NCBI RefSeq assembly: GCF_030406725.1
Contig: NZ_CP129107.1
Coordinates: forward strand, 1,778,501 to 1,842,500
Reading direction: 5' to 3'
From: Alteriqipengyuania flavescens
Lineage (GTDB): Bacteria > Pseudomonadota > Alphaproteobacteria > Sphingomonadales > Sphingomonadaceae
Length of the DNA stretch: 64,000 bases
The notes beneath the pieces were generated by a model. That model was not told the origin of the DNA, did not search any database, and was given only the letters and a program-made list of their open reading frames with translations. A program made the translations under genes and the position numbers. This document shows positions 44,502 through 54,781 of this stretch, piece after piece. Within the stretch, counting starts at the first letter, position 1; each line of letters begins with the position of its first letter.

Positions 44502-46574
44502 ATGTATCCGCGAATGATGACGGTTGTTCGGCTGATGGCGCTGGCGCTGCTGCTGGCCTGCGGGCTGGCGCAGCCAGCCTCCGCGCAGGTGCAGGTGCAG
44601 GCACAGGCGCAATTGCGCAATCCAGCGACGCTGGCCGTCGAAGGCCCGGTGCTGCCGGGCGAAACGGTCGAGGTCGCCATTGCCTTTGCGCCCCGCGAAG
44701 GCTGGCACGGATACTGGTTCAACCCCGGCGATGCGGGCAAGGGCATGGAATTGCGCTGGGACCTGCCGCCCGGCTGGCGGGTGGGGGAGCCGCGCTACCC
44801 CGTGCCGGAGACACTGTTCGCCTTCGGCTTCATGAACCACGTCTACAAGTCGCCTTATGCCGTGCTGGTGCCGCTGAGCGTGCCGGCCGGCGCGGCGGAG
44901 GGCCCCACGTTGCTCGGGGTGCGGGCGGAATATCTCGCCTGTTCGGATTCGCTCTGCGTGCGCGAAACTGCGGATCTGGTCGGCAACGTGGTGGTGGGCG
45001 CGCAGGGCCGGCGCGATCCGCGCTTCGCCCGCTGGGAAGCAAAAATCCCGCCGCGCATCGATGCCAAGGCGCGGGTCGAACGCGAAGGCGAGACCCTGCG
45101 TATCGCGATCCCCCTGCCGCAAACGCAGGCGCTGGGCCGCCCGCATGTGTTCATCGCGGAGGACGGCCTCGTCCAATATGGCGAGCAGCAGGCATTCTAT
45201 CGCGGCGAGGACCGGCTCGTGGCCGTGCTGGCGGCCAAGGGCGATGCCAATCCGCGCAGCCTGTCGGGCGTCCTGCGTTTCGGCAACAGCGGCCGCGGGA
45301 TCGCCTTTACTGCGGAGCGGGGGCCGGTGGGGCTGGGTTCGACCACGCCGCTGGGGGCCCGCAACGGCCCGTCGATCGGATGGCTGTTCCTGGCGGCCTT
45401 CGTCGGCGGGATCGTGCTCAACATCCTGCCCTGCGTGTTTCCGATCCTCAGCCTGAAGGCGCTCCACCTCGCCCGCGCGGGTGAGAGCGAGAGCGCCGCG
45501 CGGCGCGATGCGCTGGCCTATACGGCCGGCGTGATGGTCGCCGTGCTTGGCCTCGGCGCGCTACTTCTCGCCTTGCGGGCGGGCGGGGAGCAGGTGGGCT
45601 GGGCGTTCCAGCTCCAGAAGCCGGGCATCGTGCTCGCCCTGCTGGTGCTGGTCACAGCCATCACCGCGAACCTTGCAGGCGTGTTCGAGCTGCCGACACT
45701 GGCCGGGGGGCGCCAGGCGAGCGGGTCCTTTGCCACCGGGCTCCTCGCCGCCTTCATCGCGACGCCGTGCACCGGTCCCTTCATGGCGGCAGCGCTGGGC
45801 GCGGCGCTAATCCTGCCGACGCAATATGCGCTTGGCCTGTTCGCCGCTCTGGGCCTCGGTTTTGCGCTGCCTTTCCTGTTGCTCGGCTTCGTGCCGGCAC
45901 TGCGCAGCCGTTTGCCGAGGCCGGGCAGCTGGATGGCGCATTTCCGCCGCTGGATGGCGCTGCCGATGGGCGTGACGGCGCTTGCGCTGCTGTGGCTGGC
46001 CGTGCGCATCGGCGGCTGGCCCTTTGCCGCCATCGGCCTTGCCATCGCGCTGGTGGTGATCGCCATGCTGATGGGGGCCGGACGCCGCCAGCGCGGCGGC
46101 AAGCCCGTGGGCGGCGGGATGATCGCGGGCGGGCTCGCCGTGGTCCTCACGCTGGCCGTCGTCGCGCCGCGCTGGATCGACGAGGTGGAGGCCGACGCCG
46201 GCGTGCTCGACCCGGCGGATTTCAGCGAGGCTACTCTCGCGCAGGCGAAGGCGACGGGCCGGCCGGTCTTCCTGTGGTTTACCGCCGACTGGTGCCTGAC
46301 GTGCAAGGTCAACGAGAAGGTCGCTATCGAACGCGAGGCCACGCGCGATGCCTTTGCCGGTGCGGGCGTGATCGCGATCCGCGGCGACTGGACGCGCAGC
46401 AATCCTGCCATCACCCGCTATCTCGAAAGCAAGGGCGCGGCGGGGATCCCGCTCTATGTCTGGATCGACCGGGACGGCGAGGAACAGGTCCTGCCGCAGG
46501 TGCTCGGCCCCGACACCCTCATCGATCTGGCAGAGGCGAGCCCGAAGAACCCGGCGCGCGGCACTCCGCAATAA
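44502..46574 (+). CDS. DsbD/ScsB-like thiol:disulfide interchange protein
   Basis: A 690-residue electron carrier that moves reducing power from cytoplasmic thioredoxin to the periplasm. It has a signal peptide, an N-terminal domain of the ScsB/DsbD type with cysteines in YLACSDSLCVRE, a hydrophobic core with the cysteine pair in NILPCVFPI and ATPCTGPFMAAAL, and a C-terminal thioredoxin domain with WFTADWCLTCKVNEK. Translation could also start at 44514 (MMTV). It overlaps the convergent lipoprotein gene by 56 bases. Confidence 0.92.
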   Translation: MYPRMMTVVRLMALALLLACGLAQPASAQVQVQAQAQLRNPATLAVEGPVLPGETVEVAIAFAPREGWHGYWFNPGDAGKGMELRWDLPPGWRVGEPRYPVPETLFAFGFMNHVYKSPYAVLVPLSVPAGAAEGPTLLGVRAEYLACSDSLCVRETADLVGNVVVGAQGRRDPRFARWEAKIPPRIDAKARVEREGETLRIAIPLPQTQALGRPHVFIAEDGLVQYGEQQAFYRGEDRLVAVLAAKGDANPRSLSGVLRFGNSGRGIAFTAERGPVGLGSTTPLGARNGPSIGWLFLAAFVGGIVLNILPCVFPILSLKALHLARAGESESAARRDALAYTAGVMVAVLGLGALLLALRAGGEQVGWAFQLQKPGIVLALLVLVTAITANLAGVFELPTLAGGRQASGSFATGLLAAFIATPCTGPFMAAALGAALILPTQYALGLFAALGLGFALPFLLLGFVPALRSRLPRPGSWMAHFRRWMALPMGVTALALLWLAVRIGGWPFAAIGLAIALVVIAMLMGAGRRQRGGKPVGGGMIAGGLAVVLTLAVVAPRWIDEVEADAGVLDPADFSEATLAQAKATGRPVFLWFTADWCLTCKVNEKVAIEREATRDAFAGAGVIAIRGDWTRSNPAITRYLESKGAAGIPLYVWIDRDGEEQVLPQVLGPDTLIDLAEASPKNPARGTPQ

Positions 46575-47064
46575 GCCGGCCGGGAAGCGGGCTAGCGGGC
46601 AGGTCCAACCGCCCGCCGCCGGGCAGCGTCGCGTAAAGATCGCGGCTTCCGGTCAGCGGGTCGAGATCGGGCGAATCTGCCGCGACAGTCCCTTCCCAGC
46701 GCCAGCGATTGCCGCGCCAGGTGGCATCGACCGGGATGCGCGCCATCGTGCCGTTGCCGATGAAGGCGAAGAAAGCCTGCGCTTCCGCATCGGCGGCAAG
46801 GTGGCGCACGATGCGCACGGCGTTCGCGCCGTCCTTGCCCGGCTCGCAGGCGATCGAAAGGAACGGGCGGTCACCGATGTTGCCGAACAACAGCTGGCCG
46901 TCAGGTCCGGGCGACCAGATCGCTTCGCTCGTGTCGGGAGACTCGATCGGCTCGGATGGCCCGGCGTAAGCTTTTTCGAGGTCGATACGCTGCTGCGCAT
47001 TGTTCTGCTCCGGCTGCTGGCACGCGGCGAGGAGGAGCGGGAAAGCGAGGAAAGGCAGACGCAT
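46519..47064 (-). CDS. Hypothetical lipoprotein
   Basis: A 181-residue protein with a lipoprotein signal (FLAFPLLLAACQQ), then GPDGQLLFGNIGDRPFLSIAC and FFAFIGNGTMARIPVDATW in the middle. No named family is recognised. It starts at ATG 47064; an upstream ATG at 47100 is less fitting. Its 3' end overlaps the DsbD-like gene by 56 bases on the other strand. It follows uvrB on the same strand after 68 bases. Confidence 0.82.
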   Translation of the reverse strand: MRLPFLAFPLLLAACQQPEQNNAQQRIDLEKAYAGPSEPIESPDTSEAIWSPGPDGQLLFGNIGDRPFLSIACEPGKDGANAVRIVRHLAADAEAQAFFAFIGNGTMARIPVDATWRGNRWRWEGTVAADSPDLDPLTGSRDLYATLPGGGRLDLPASPLPGRLIAECRAPGSSGSPLPDR

Positions 47065-47132
47065 CGCGCGCCATCTAGGCACGCGGAATGCGATGGCCAA
47101 GCAGGCAGGCCGCCGCAGCGGCGGATAAATGT

Positions 47133-49316
47133 TCAGCGCGGGCCGAAGCGCTTCTTCTGCGTGCCGCCGTAGCGTGTCTTGCGCGTGCCCGGCTTGCCTT
47201 CGTTGCTGCGTCCGACGACGGGCGCCTTCTTCTCGCCGTCGGGCAAACCTAACTCGTCCGCTTCCAGCTTGCGGATTTCGTCGCGCAGGCGGCCGGCTTC
47301 CTCGAATTCCAGATCGGCTGCGGCAGCGCGCATCTTCTTTTCCAGATCCTCGATATAGGCGCGCAGGTTGTGGCCGACGAAGCTGGGCGCTTCGTCCTTC
47401 TCGATCAGGCCTTCGCCTGCCGGGCTGTGGGCGACGATATCCTGGATGCCGCGAATGATGGTTGTCGGCGTGATGCCGTGCTGCGCATTGTATTCGCGCT
47501 GCTTTTCGCGCCGGCGCTCGGTTTCCGCCATCGCGCGCTCCATGCTGCCGGTGATCCGGTCGGCATAGAGAATGACCTTGCCGTCGACGTTACGCGCCGC
47601 GCGGCCGATGGTCTGGATAAGGCTTGTTTCGGAGCGCAGGAACCCTTCCTTGTCTGCATCGAGGATGCACACCAGCCCACATTCCGGGATGTCGAGCCCT
47701 TCGCGCAGCAGATTGATCCCGACCAGCACGTCGTATACGCCCATCCTGAGGTCGCGGATCAGCTCGATACGCTCCAGCGTCTCGACGTCAGAGTGCATGT
47801 AGCGGACCTTCACGCCCGCCTCGTGCATGAATTCCGTAAGATCCTCCGCCATCCGCTTGGTCAGCGTGGTGACGAGCGTGCGATAACCCTTCGCAGCGGT
47901 CTTCTTGCACTCTTCGATGCAGTCCTGGACCTGGTCCTCGACCGGGCGGATTTCCACCGGGGGGTCGATCAGGCCGGTCGGGCGGATGACCTGTTCGGCG
48001 AACACGCCGCCGGTCTGCTCCAGCTCCCACCCGCCGGGCGTGGCGGAGACGGCAAAGGTCTGCGGGCGCATCGCGTCCCACTCGTTGAAGCGCAAGGGGC
48101 GGTTGTCGATGCAGCTCGGCAGGCGGAAGCCGTATTCGGCCAGCGTCAGCTTGCGGCGGTGGTCGCCCTTCGCCATCGCGCCGATCTGCGGCACGGTCTG
48201 GTGGCTTTCATCGACGAACAGCAGCGCGTTTTCCGGCAGATATTCGAACAATGTCGGCGGCGGTTCGCCGGGCAAACGGCCGGTGAGGAAACGGCTGTAA
48301 TTCTCGATGCCTGCGCACGAGCCTGTTGCCGCGATCATTTCCAGGTCGAAATTCGTGCGCTGCTCCAGCCGCTGCGCTTCCAGCAGCAGGCCTTCCCCGT
48401 GCAGTTCCTTCAGCCGCTCTTCCAGCTCGAACTTAATGGCCTGCGTCGCCTGTTTCATCGTCGGGCCGGGGGTGACGTAGTGGCTGTTGGCGTAGATGCG
48501 CACGGTCTTCAGCTCCGCGCCCTTCTTGCCGGTCAGCGGATCGAATTCGTGGATGCTCTCGATCTCGTCGCCGAAAAAGCTGACGCGCCAGGCCATGTCC
48601 TCGTAATGGCTGGGGAAGATTTCGAGGCTGTCGCCTCGCACGCGGAAATTGCCGCGCGAAAAGCCCGCGTCGTTGCGCTTGTACTGCAGCGCCACGAGCT
48701 TGCGGATCAACTCGCGCTGGTCGACGCTCTCGTCCTTCTTGATGTCGAAGATCATGGCCGAATAGGTCTCGACCGAACCGATACCGTAAAGGCAGGAGAC
48801 CGAGGCGACGATGATGACGTCGTCGCGTTCGAGCAGGGCGCGCGTGGCCGAATGGCGCATCCGGTCGATCGCCTCGTTCACCGAGCTTTCCTTCTCGATG
48901 TAGGTGTCCGACCGCGGCACGTAGGCTTCCGGCTGGTAGTAGTCGTAATAGCTGACGAAATATTCGACCGCATTGTGCGGGAAGAAGCTCTTCATCTCGC
49001 CATAGAGCTGCGCTGCGAGGATCTTGTTGGGGGCAAGGATCAGCGCGGGCCGCTGCAGTTCCTCGATCACCTTGGCCATGGTGAAGGTCTTGCCGCTGCC
49101 GGTGACGCCCAGCAGGGTCTGCGTCTGCTCGCCATCCTTCGCGCCTGCCACCAGTTCGGCGATGGCGGTAGGCTGGTCGCCGGCAGGCTCGTAATCGCTC
49201 ACCAGCTCGAAGCGCTTGCCGCCCATCGATTTTTCCGGCCGCGCGGGCTTGTGCGGTACGAAATCGCCGGTGGTGTCGGGCTCTTCCAGACCGCGCCTGA
49301 TGATCAGTTCTGCCAT
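47133..49316 (-). CDS. uvrB: Excinuclease ABC subunit B
   Basis: A 727-residue DNA damage recognition helicase of nucleotide excision repair. Walker A is [16 protein letters not shown]. The beta-hairpin region is [20 protein letters not shown], with a DEXH-type [15 protein letters not shown] and the motif VI region [18 protein letters not shown]-terminal UVR motif that contacts UvrC covers about residues 655-690. The start ATG 49316 gives the family N-terminus; the extra frame upstream is not conserved. Confidence 0.97.
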   Translation of the reverse strand: MAELIIRRGLEEPDTTGDFVPHKPARPEKSMGGKRFELVSDYEPAGDQPTAIAELVAGAKDGEQTQTLLGVTGSGKTFTMAKVIEELQRPALILAPNKILAAQLYGEMKSFFPHNAVEYFVSYYDYYQPEAYVPRSDTYIEKESSVNEAIDRMRHSATRALLERDDVIIVASVSCLYGIGSVETYSAMIFDIKKDESVDQRELIRKLVALQYKRNDAGFSRGNFRVRGDSLEIFPSHYEDMAWRVSFFGDEIESIHEFDPLTGKKGAELKTVRIYANSHYVTPGPTMKQATQAIKFELEERLKELHGEGLLLEAQRLEQRTNFDLEMIAATGSCAGIENYSRFLTGRLPGEPPPTLFEYLPENALLFVDESHQTVPQIGAMAKGDHRRKLTLAEYGFRLPSCIDNRPLRFNEWDAMRPQTFAVSATPGGWELEQTGGVFAEQVIRPTGLIDPPVEIRPVEDQVQDCIEECKKTAAKGYRTLVTTLTKRMAEDLTEFMHEAGVKVRYMHSDVETLERIELIRDLRMGVYDVLVGINLLREGLDIPECGLVCILDADKEGFLRSETSLIQTIGRAARNVDGKVILYADRITGSMERAMAETERRREKQREYNAQHGITPTTIIRGIQDIVAHSPAGEGLIEKDEAPSFVGHNLRAYIEDLEKKMRAAAADLEFEEAGRLRDEIRKLEADELGLPDGEKKAPVVGRSNEGKPGTRKTRYGGTQKKRFGPR

Positions 49317-49463
49317 GGCGGACCATATGGGGAACGCCGCCGGATGGCGCAACATGGGACAGGGGGAAGGGCGCGCGGAATTCGGCCTTAGCTTTGCGGG
49401 CATTGTCTGCCATAAGGCCCGCCAAGCCGCATTTATGCGCAAGAATAATCAGGGGAGTTTCAC

Positions 49464-50027
49464 ATGAACAAGTATGCATCGATCGCAATCGGCTTGCCGC
49501 TCGGCCTTGCCCTGGCAGCCTGTGGCGGAAACGACGAAGCGGCGGAAGGTGCCGGCGAAACGGCTTCGGCAGAGGCCGTGATGGCGCAGCCGGGCGAATA
49601 TCGCACCACCGCCACTTTGGCCGACCTCAACGTACCCAGCGCCGATGTGGGCCAGCTGGAGCAGATCCGCGCCATCCTCAGTGAAGGGCTGGCCGAGGGC
49701 AACACCTTCTGCCTCGCCGCGCAGGATGCCGAAGCCGCCGGCCGCGAACTGGCGAAGCAGCTAGCCGAAGGCGATTGCTCGGTCGAGGAATTCGCGCTCA
49801 ACGGCGGGAACATGGACGCATCCATGATGTGCACCATCGATCTGGGTGAAGGCAGGACGTCCGAAGGCCCTGTCAGCGTGGAAGGCACGGTGCGCGAACA
49901 AAGCTCGTCCATGACCGTGGCTATGGACCAGGTGCTGCCGGGCGCCGGCGGATCCGAAATGACCGCCAACATGACCATCCGCATGGATTCCCAGCGGATC
50001 GGCGAATGCACCGCCGACGCGGGTTGA
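49464..50027 (+). CDS. DUF3617 family lipoprotein
   Basis: A 187-residue protein with a lipoprotein signal (LALAACGG), then the DUF3617 pattern: QPGEYRTTATLADLNVPS, a CLAAQDAEAAGRELAK block, DCSVEEFALNGGNMDASMMC, and a beta-rich tail ending in RIGEC. It is a periplasmic or outer-membrane lipoprotein of unknown function. A paralogue follows 11 bases later, so they form a tandem pair. Confidence 0.88.
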   Translation: MNKYASIAIGLPLGLALAACGGNDEAAEGAGETASAEAVMAQPGEYRTTATLADLNVPSADVGQLEQIRAILSEGLAEGNTFCLAAQDAEAAGRELAKQLAEGDCSVEEFALNGGNMDASMMCTIDLGEGRTSEGPVSVEGTVREQSSSMTVAMDQVLPGAGGSEMTANMTIRMDSQRIGECTADAG

Positions 50028-50038
50028 AGGGAAAGATA

Positions 50039-50632
50039 ATGAAAAGACTGGGTAAGTTCGTTCTGGCGGCCGCCGCGCCGGCCATGATGCTGGCCGGCTG
50101 CAACGCAAGCGAAGGATCGGCCGATGCCGACGGTGACGGCACCATCTCCGAAGAGGAAATGGCCGGTGCGACCGAGGGGCTGACCAAGCTGCAGCCGGGC
50201 GAATACAAGATGGCGATGGAGCTGGTCTCCATCGAGGATGCCTCGCTGAGCGAAGAGGAAATCAAGCAGGCCAAGGAAGGCTTCGCGATGATGTCCAACA
50301 TGGCGCCGCCGCGATGCATCACTGCCGAGGAAGGCGATGAAGGCATCATGGCCCTCGCCAAGGAAATGCAGCGCGGCGATTGCGAGACCACGAAGATGGT
50401 TTCCGACGCGAACAAGTTCGATGCTGAAATGACCTGCAAGGGGCCGCAGGGCGACGCCACGGTCGCCATGGAAGGCACCGCCACGGAAACCTCCTCGACC
50501 ATGACCATGACCATGAGCCAGCCTGCCGGGCAGGACGCCGATGGCCCTAAGGGCGCGGTGATGCGCATTTCGATGGAACGGACCGGCGATTGCGGCACAG
50601 CGTCCGGTGGCGCGGCCAAGGAGGCCGGCTGA
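50039..50632 (+). CDS. DUF3617 family lipoprotein with EF-hand loop
   Basis: A 197-residue paralogue of the preceding gene with a lipobox (MMLAGC, C21). Between the anchor and the DUF3617 domain it has a canonical 12-residue EF-hand loop, DADGDGTISEEE (D29 to E40), suggesting calcium binding. DUF3617 segments follow: LQPGEYKMAMELVSIEDASL, CITAEEGDEGIMALAK and RTGDCG at the end. Whether the single loop binds calcium alone is uncertain. Confidence 0.85.
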   Translation: MKRLGKFVLAAAAPAMMLAGCNASEGSADADGDGTISEEEMAGATEGLTKLQPGEYKMAMELVSIEDASLSEEEIKQAKEGFAMMSNMAPPRCITAEEGDEGIMALAKEMQRGDCETTKMVSDANKFDAEMTCKGPQGDATVAMEGTATETSSTMTMTMSQPAGQDADGPKGAVMRISMERTGDCGTASGGAAKEAG

Positions 50633-50726
50633 TCGGCGCGCCGTCGCAACTTTTCTCGGAAACCTCGCCGCCCTGCCGCGTTCGGTCAGGGTGGCGGGGT
50701 TGAACAACCACGAGGGGCCGGGCGCA

Positions 50727-51545
50727 ATGCCCGATGCCGATGGCGGCGCGACTTCGGTTGCGGCGCTTTCGCATATGGCGCGTGAGCGCCTGCGGCTGGC
50801 GTCCGAACCCTGCGAGGACGAGCGCGCCGGCGGCCCGGCACTGATCCGTTTCCTGGGCGAAGCGGGATGGATGATCGAGCCCTTCCGCCGCCCGTTCCGC
50901 ACCATCGATATCGAACCGGCCATCGTGCCCAAGCGCGTTATGCTGCTGCCCGGTTTCGCCACCCACCCGGTGCGCATGCGCTATCTCGCCCGCCAGCTCG
51001 AACGCGGCGGCCACCGGGTCAAGCGCTGGGGGCTCGGCTTCAACTGGGGCCCCACGCAGGAGAATTTCGACAAGCTCAACCAGCGGCTCGAGGATGTCTA
51101 CCTTCGCAAGGGGGAGAAGCTGATCCTCGTCGGCTGGAGCCTGGGCGGCCTGTTCGCGCGCGAGCTTGCCAAGCATCATCCCGACAAGGTGGCCAAGGTC
51201 GTCACCATGGGATCGCCCTTTTCCTACAGCCCGCGCGCCAACAACGTCTGGCGCATCTACCAGGCCATTGCCGGACACCGGGTCGACGACCTGCCGATCG
51301 AGGCCGAAGTCGCCGAAAAGCCGCCGGTCCGCACCGTGGCGCTGTGGAGCCCGCGTGACGGCATCGTCCATTCCCGCGCAGCCTGTGGGCAGGCCGGCGA
51401 GCGGGACCGCGCCGTGGCTCTGCGCTGCACGCACATGGGCTTCAACTACCACCCGCAGGCGATCATGGCCGTTGCGCGAGAGCTCGACGCCGAACGCTAT
51501 TTCCCCGATGAAGCACGCGAAGACAGCGAGGCCATGACCCACTGA
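50727..51545 (+). CDS. Alpha/beta hydrolase coupled to the Anbu operon
   Basis: A 272-residue alpha/beta-hydrolase. The N-terminal third is not conserved; then VMLLPGFATHPVRMRYLARQ and the nucleophile elbow LVGWSLGGLFARELA are clear, with a late histidine region in HMGFNYHPQA. The start is placed at ATG 50727 with GAGGGG upstream; other starts are possible. Its stop overlaps the ATP-grasp start as TGATG. It is probably a lipase or esterase. Confidence 0.85.
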   Translation: MPDADGGATSVAALSHMARERLRLASEPCEDERAGGPALIRFLGEAGWMIEPFRRPFRTIDIEPAIVPKRVMLLPGFATHPVRMRYLARQLERGGHRVKRWGLGFNWGPTQENFDKLNQRLEDVYLRKGEKLILVGWSLGGLFARELAKHHPDKVAKVVTMGSPFSYSPRANNVWRIYQAIAGHRVDDLPIEAEVAEKPPVRTVALWSPRDGIVHSRAACGQAGERDRAVALRCTHMGFNYHPQAIMAVARELDAERYFPDEAREDSEAMTH

Positions 51546-52969
51546 TGGAAGACGGCGGCACTTTCGATGAAATGCACCGCGATGATGGCGACGTGCGCGA
51601 ACCCTATCGCCGCTATGCCGAGTGGTATTCCGAAGCGGACAAGAAATGGCTGCGGACCAAGGGCAAGGAAGCCGAGCGGCAGTTTCGCAAGACCGGCATC
51701 ACCTTCAACGTTTATGGCGAGGACGATGCCGAGGAGCGGCTGATACCCTTCGACATGATCCCGCGCGTGATCGGTGCGGACGAGTGGCGGCGCCTCAGCA
51801 GGGGCATCGAGCAGCGGGTCAGCGCCCTCAACAGCTTCATGCACGATCTCTACCACCGGCAGGAAATCATCCGGTCGGGTCGCATCCCGCGCCGCCTGTT
51901 CGAGAATAACGAGGCGTGGCTGCCGCAGATGGCGGGCTTTACTCCGCCGGGCGGCGTCTACACCCACATCGTCGGCATCGACCTCGTCCGCACCGGGCCG
52001 AACGACTGGTTCGTGCTGGAAGACAATGCCCGCACACCGAGCGGCGTTTCCTACATGCTGGAAAACCGCGAGACGATGATGGCCATGTTCCCGGAGCTGT
52101 TCCAGCGCGCCCGGGTGGAGGAAGTCTCCAGCTATCCGCGCCGGCTTGCCCGCAGCTTGGCCGCCTGCGCGCCCGATTGCGCGGGCGAGAAACCGAATGT
52201 CGCGGTGCTGACGCCGGGCATCTACAACTCGGCTTATTTCGAGCATGCCTTCTTGGCCGACCAGATGGGCGCGGAGCTGGTGGAAGGCAGCGACCTGCGC
52301 GTGATCGACGGCCGCGTCGCCATGCGCTGCACCACCGGATACGCGCCGATCGACGTATTGTATCGCCGCGTGGACGACGATTTCCTCGACCCGCTGACGT
52401 TCAATCCGGACAGCATGCTGGGCGTGCCCGGCATCATGGACGTGTACCGCGCCGGCGGCATCACCATCGCCAACGCACCCGGCACCGGCGTGGCGGACGA
52501 CAAGGCGATCTACAGCTTCATGCCGGAGATCGTGGAGTTCTACACGGGCGAGAAACCGCTGCTGCCGAATGTGCAGACCTGGCGCTGCGCAGAGGAAGAC
52601 AGCCTCGCCTACGTCCTCGACAATCTGCACCAGATCGTGGTCAAGGAAGTTCACGGATCGGGCGGTTACGGCATGCTGATCGGCCCGACCGCTTCCAAGA
52701 AGGAAATCGAGGAATTCCGCGCCAAGCTGAAGGCGAAGCCGCATAATTACATCGCCCAGCCGACGCTGTCGCTGTCGACCTGCCCGATCCTCACCAAGAA
52801 GGGCCTCGCCCCGCGCCACGTCGACTTGCGCCCCTTCGTGCTGGTGTCGCCCGAGGGGGTCGACATCACGCCCGGCGGGCTTACCCGCGTCGCGCTGAAG
52901 GAAGGCAGCCTGGTCGTGAATTCCAGCCAGGGCGGCGGGACGAAAGACACGTGGGTGCTGAAGGAATGA
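51545..52969 (+). CDS. Circularly permuted ATP-grasp protein (Anbu operon)
   Basis: A 474-residue protein of the circularly permuted ATP-grasp type 2 family (COG2308, DUF404/407). It has RIPRRLFENNEAWLPQMAG, LEDNARTPSGVSYMLENRE, and a Gly-rich ATP loop VKEVHGSGGYGMLIGP with DLRPFVLVSPEG. This family is expected to form amide or peptide bonds with ATP, and is always found with alpha-E and transglutaminase neighbours in Anbu gene sets. The product is unknown. Confidence 0.92.
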   Translation: MEDGGTFDEMHRDDGDVREPYRRYAEWYSEADKKWLRTKGKEAERQFRKTGITFNVYGEDDAEERLIPFDMIPRVIGADEWRRLSRGIEQRVSALNSFMHDLYHRQEIIRSGRIPRRLFENNEAWLPQMAGFTPPGGVYTHIVGIDLVRTGPNDWFVLEDNARTPSGVSYMLENRETMMAMFPELFQRARVEEVSSYPRRLARSLAACAPDCAGEKPNVAVLTPGIYNSAYFEHAFLADQMGAELVEGSDLRVIDGRVAMRCTTGYAPIDVLYRRVDDDFLDPLTFNPDSMLGVPGIMDVYRAGGITIANAPGTGVADDKAIYSFMPEIVEFYTGEKPLLPNVQTWRCAEEDSLAYVLDNLHQIVVKEVHGSGGYGMLIGPTASKKEIEEFRAKLKAKPHNYIAQPTLSLSTCPILTKKGLAPRHVDLRPFVLVSPEGVDITPGGLTRVALKEGSLVVNSSQGGGTKDTWVLKE

Positions 52970-52985
52970 GCGGGGGGGCAAGCTG

Positions 52986-53930
52986 ATGCTGGGGCGGACT
53001 GCCAACGGCCTGTTCTGGATGTTCCGCTATCTCGAGAGGGCGGAGAATACCGCGCGCCTGCTCGATGCGGCGATGCGGATGGCGCTGACCCGTGACGATA
53101 CGGCGGCGGAGGCGGAGTGGCGTTCCATCGTGGAGACGCTTTCGCTGAGAGAAGTCTACGAAACCGCGCACGATAGCTACACCGGCGTGCAGGTGTGGAA
53201 CTTCGTGCTGCGCGAGAAGAACAACCCGCGCAACGTGCTCTCCATGATGCAGAACATGCGCCAGAACGCGCGGCTGGCGCGCAACGCGATCAGCCGGGAG
53301 CTGTGGGAAGCAGTCAACGAAAGCTGGATGGAGCTGGAAAAGGCGCTGAAGCGCGCAGTCACGCCCGGCCAGCTGGGCGACGTTCTTGCGACCATCCGCC
53401 GCGCGGGCACCCAGGTCCACGGCGCGATGGAAGGCTCCATGCTGCGGGACGAAGGCTATCACTTCGCCCGCGCCGGCACGTTCATCGAACGCGGCGATGC
53501 CACCGCGCGCCTTATCGACGTGAAATATTTCCTCCTGCTGCCGTCGCTGTCTTATGTCGGCTCCAGCCTCGACACGGGACAGTGGGACCACATCCTGCGA
53601 TCCGTCGGCGGGGACCGCTCCTACCGCTGGATCCACGCGGGACGGATCGACGCGCGCGGCATCGTGGAATTCATCATCCTCGACGACCGCTTCCCCCGCG
53701 GTCTTGCCTTTTGCCACGCCGAATTGCGGGATTCGCTGCGCGAACTCGCCCGCATCCATGGAGAGGAATACCGTTCCAACGAGCTCATTCGCTCGGCTGA
53801 CCAGAAACTTTCAGAGACCACTGTCGACAGCGTGTTCGATCGCGGGCTGCACGAATCGCTCGTCGATTTCATCGCCCGCAACAACGAGCTCGCAGGCGCC
53901 ATTGCGGAGGATTTCCGCTTCACCGTCTGA
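52986..53930 (+). CDS. Alpha-E domain protein (Anbu operon)
   Basis: A 314-residue all-helical protein of the alpha-E family (COG2307, DUF403). Diagnostic segments are LGRTANGLFWMFRYLERAEN at the N-terminus, SMMQNMRQNARLARNAISR in the middle, and FIERGDATARLIDVKYFL. Its biochemical role is unknown. It is encoded between the ATP-grasp and transglutaminase genes, as in other Anbu clusters. Confidence 0.93.
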   Translation: MLGRTANGLFWMFRYLERAENTARLLDAAMRMALTRDDTAAEAEWRSIVETLSLREVYETAHDSYTGVQVWNFVLREKNNPRNVLSMMQNMRQNARLARNAISRELWEAVNESWMELEKALKRAVTPGQLGDVLATIRRAGTQVHGAMEGSMLRDEGYHFARAGTFIERGDATARLIDVKYFLLLPSLSYVGSSLDTGQWDHILRSVGGDRSYRWIHAGRIDARGIVEFIILDDRFPRGLAFCHAELRDSLRELARIHGEEYRSNELIRSADQKLSETTVDSVFDRGLHESLVDFIARNNELAGAIAEDFRFTV

Positions 53931-53956
53931 CTTATCAGGCAGAAACGAACACACCC

Positions 53957-54772
53957 ATGCGCCTATCGATCCGCCACACCACCAGGTACGAATTCGCCCG
54001 CCCGGTCGCCCACGGCCTGCAGCGCTTGCGGCTGACCCCCAAGGAAACGCAGGGCCAGAAGATCCTCGACTGGACGATGGAATATTCCGGCGCGCGCGAG
54101 GAGCTTTGCTATGAAGACCAGCACGTCAACACGGTCGTGCTGGTGTCGGTGGAAGAGGGGGCGAGCGAGGTTATGGTGACGTGCCACGGCAAGGTCGACA
54201 CCGAAGACCAGGCCGGGGTGATCGGCTGGCATTCGGGCAGTCTGCCGCTGTGGTCCTTCCTGTCGCAGACGGAACGCAGCAGGCCCGGCGCCAAGATGAA
54301 CGTGCTGATCGCCGATGTGCGTGCGCAGGACGGCGATCCGATAGAGCGGCTGCACAGCCTGTCCGCGATGATCCGCGACCGGGTGGAATATCGCGCCCAT
54401 ACCACCAGCGTTAACACCACCGCGGAGGAGGCCGTGCGCGATGGCAGGGGCGTGTGCCAGGACCACACCCATATCTTCTGCGGCGCGGCCCGCGCGCTCG
54501 GCATCCCGGCGCGCTACGTTTCCGGCTACATGATGATGGACGACCGGATCGAGCAGGAAGCGACCCATGCCTGGGCGGAGGCGCATGTCGACGGCATCGG
54601 CTGGGTCGGCTTCGACATTTCCAACGGCATCAGCCCGGATGCACGCTATGTCCGCGTCGCCACCGGGCGCGACTATTCCGAGGCTGCGCCGGTCACCGGC
54701 ATGAGCTATGGCGCAGGAGAACAGGCGCTCTACGTCGATCTTGCCGTAGAGCAGCAGATCGTAGAACAGTAA
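53957..54772 (+). CDS. Transglutaminase-like peptidase (Anbu operon)
   Basis: A 271-residue protein with an N-terminal bacterial transglutaminase-like domain (IRHTTRYEFARPVAHGLQ) and a C-terminal transglutaminase core. The catalytic triad is C167 in RDGRGVCQDHTHIFC, H204 in ATHAWAEAHVDG and D220 in GWVGFDISNG. Such proteins are probably amide-bond-cleaving or amide-forming enzymes. It lies ten bases before the Anbu gene. Confidence 0.93.
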   Translation: MRLSIRHTTRYEFARPVAHGLQRLRLTPKETQGQKILDWTMEYSGAREELCYEDQHVNTVVLVSVEEGASEVMVTCHGKVDTEDQAGVIGWHSGSLPLWSFLSQTERSRPGAKMNVLIADVRAQDGDPIERLHSLSAMIRDRVEYRAHTTSVNTTAEEAVRDGRGVCQDHTHIFCGAARALGIPARYVSGYMMMDDRIEQEATHAWAEAHVDGIGWVGFDISNGISPDARYVRVATGRDYSEAAPVTGMSYGAGEQALYVDLAVEQQIVEQ

Positions 54773-54781
54773 GGAAAATCA

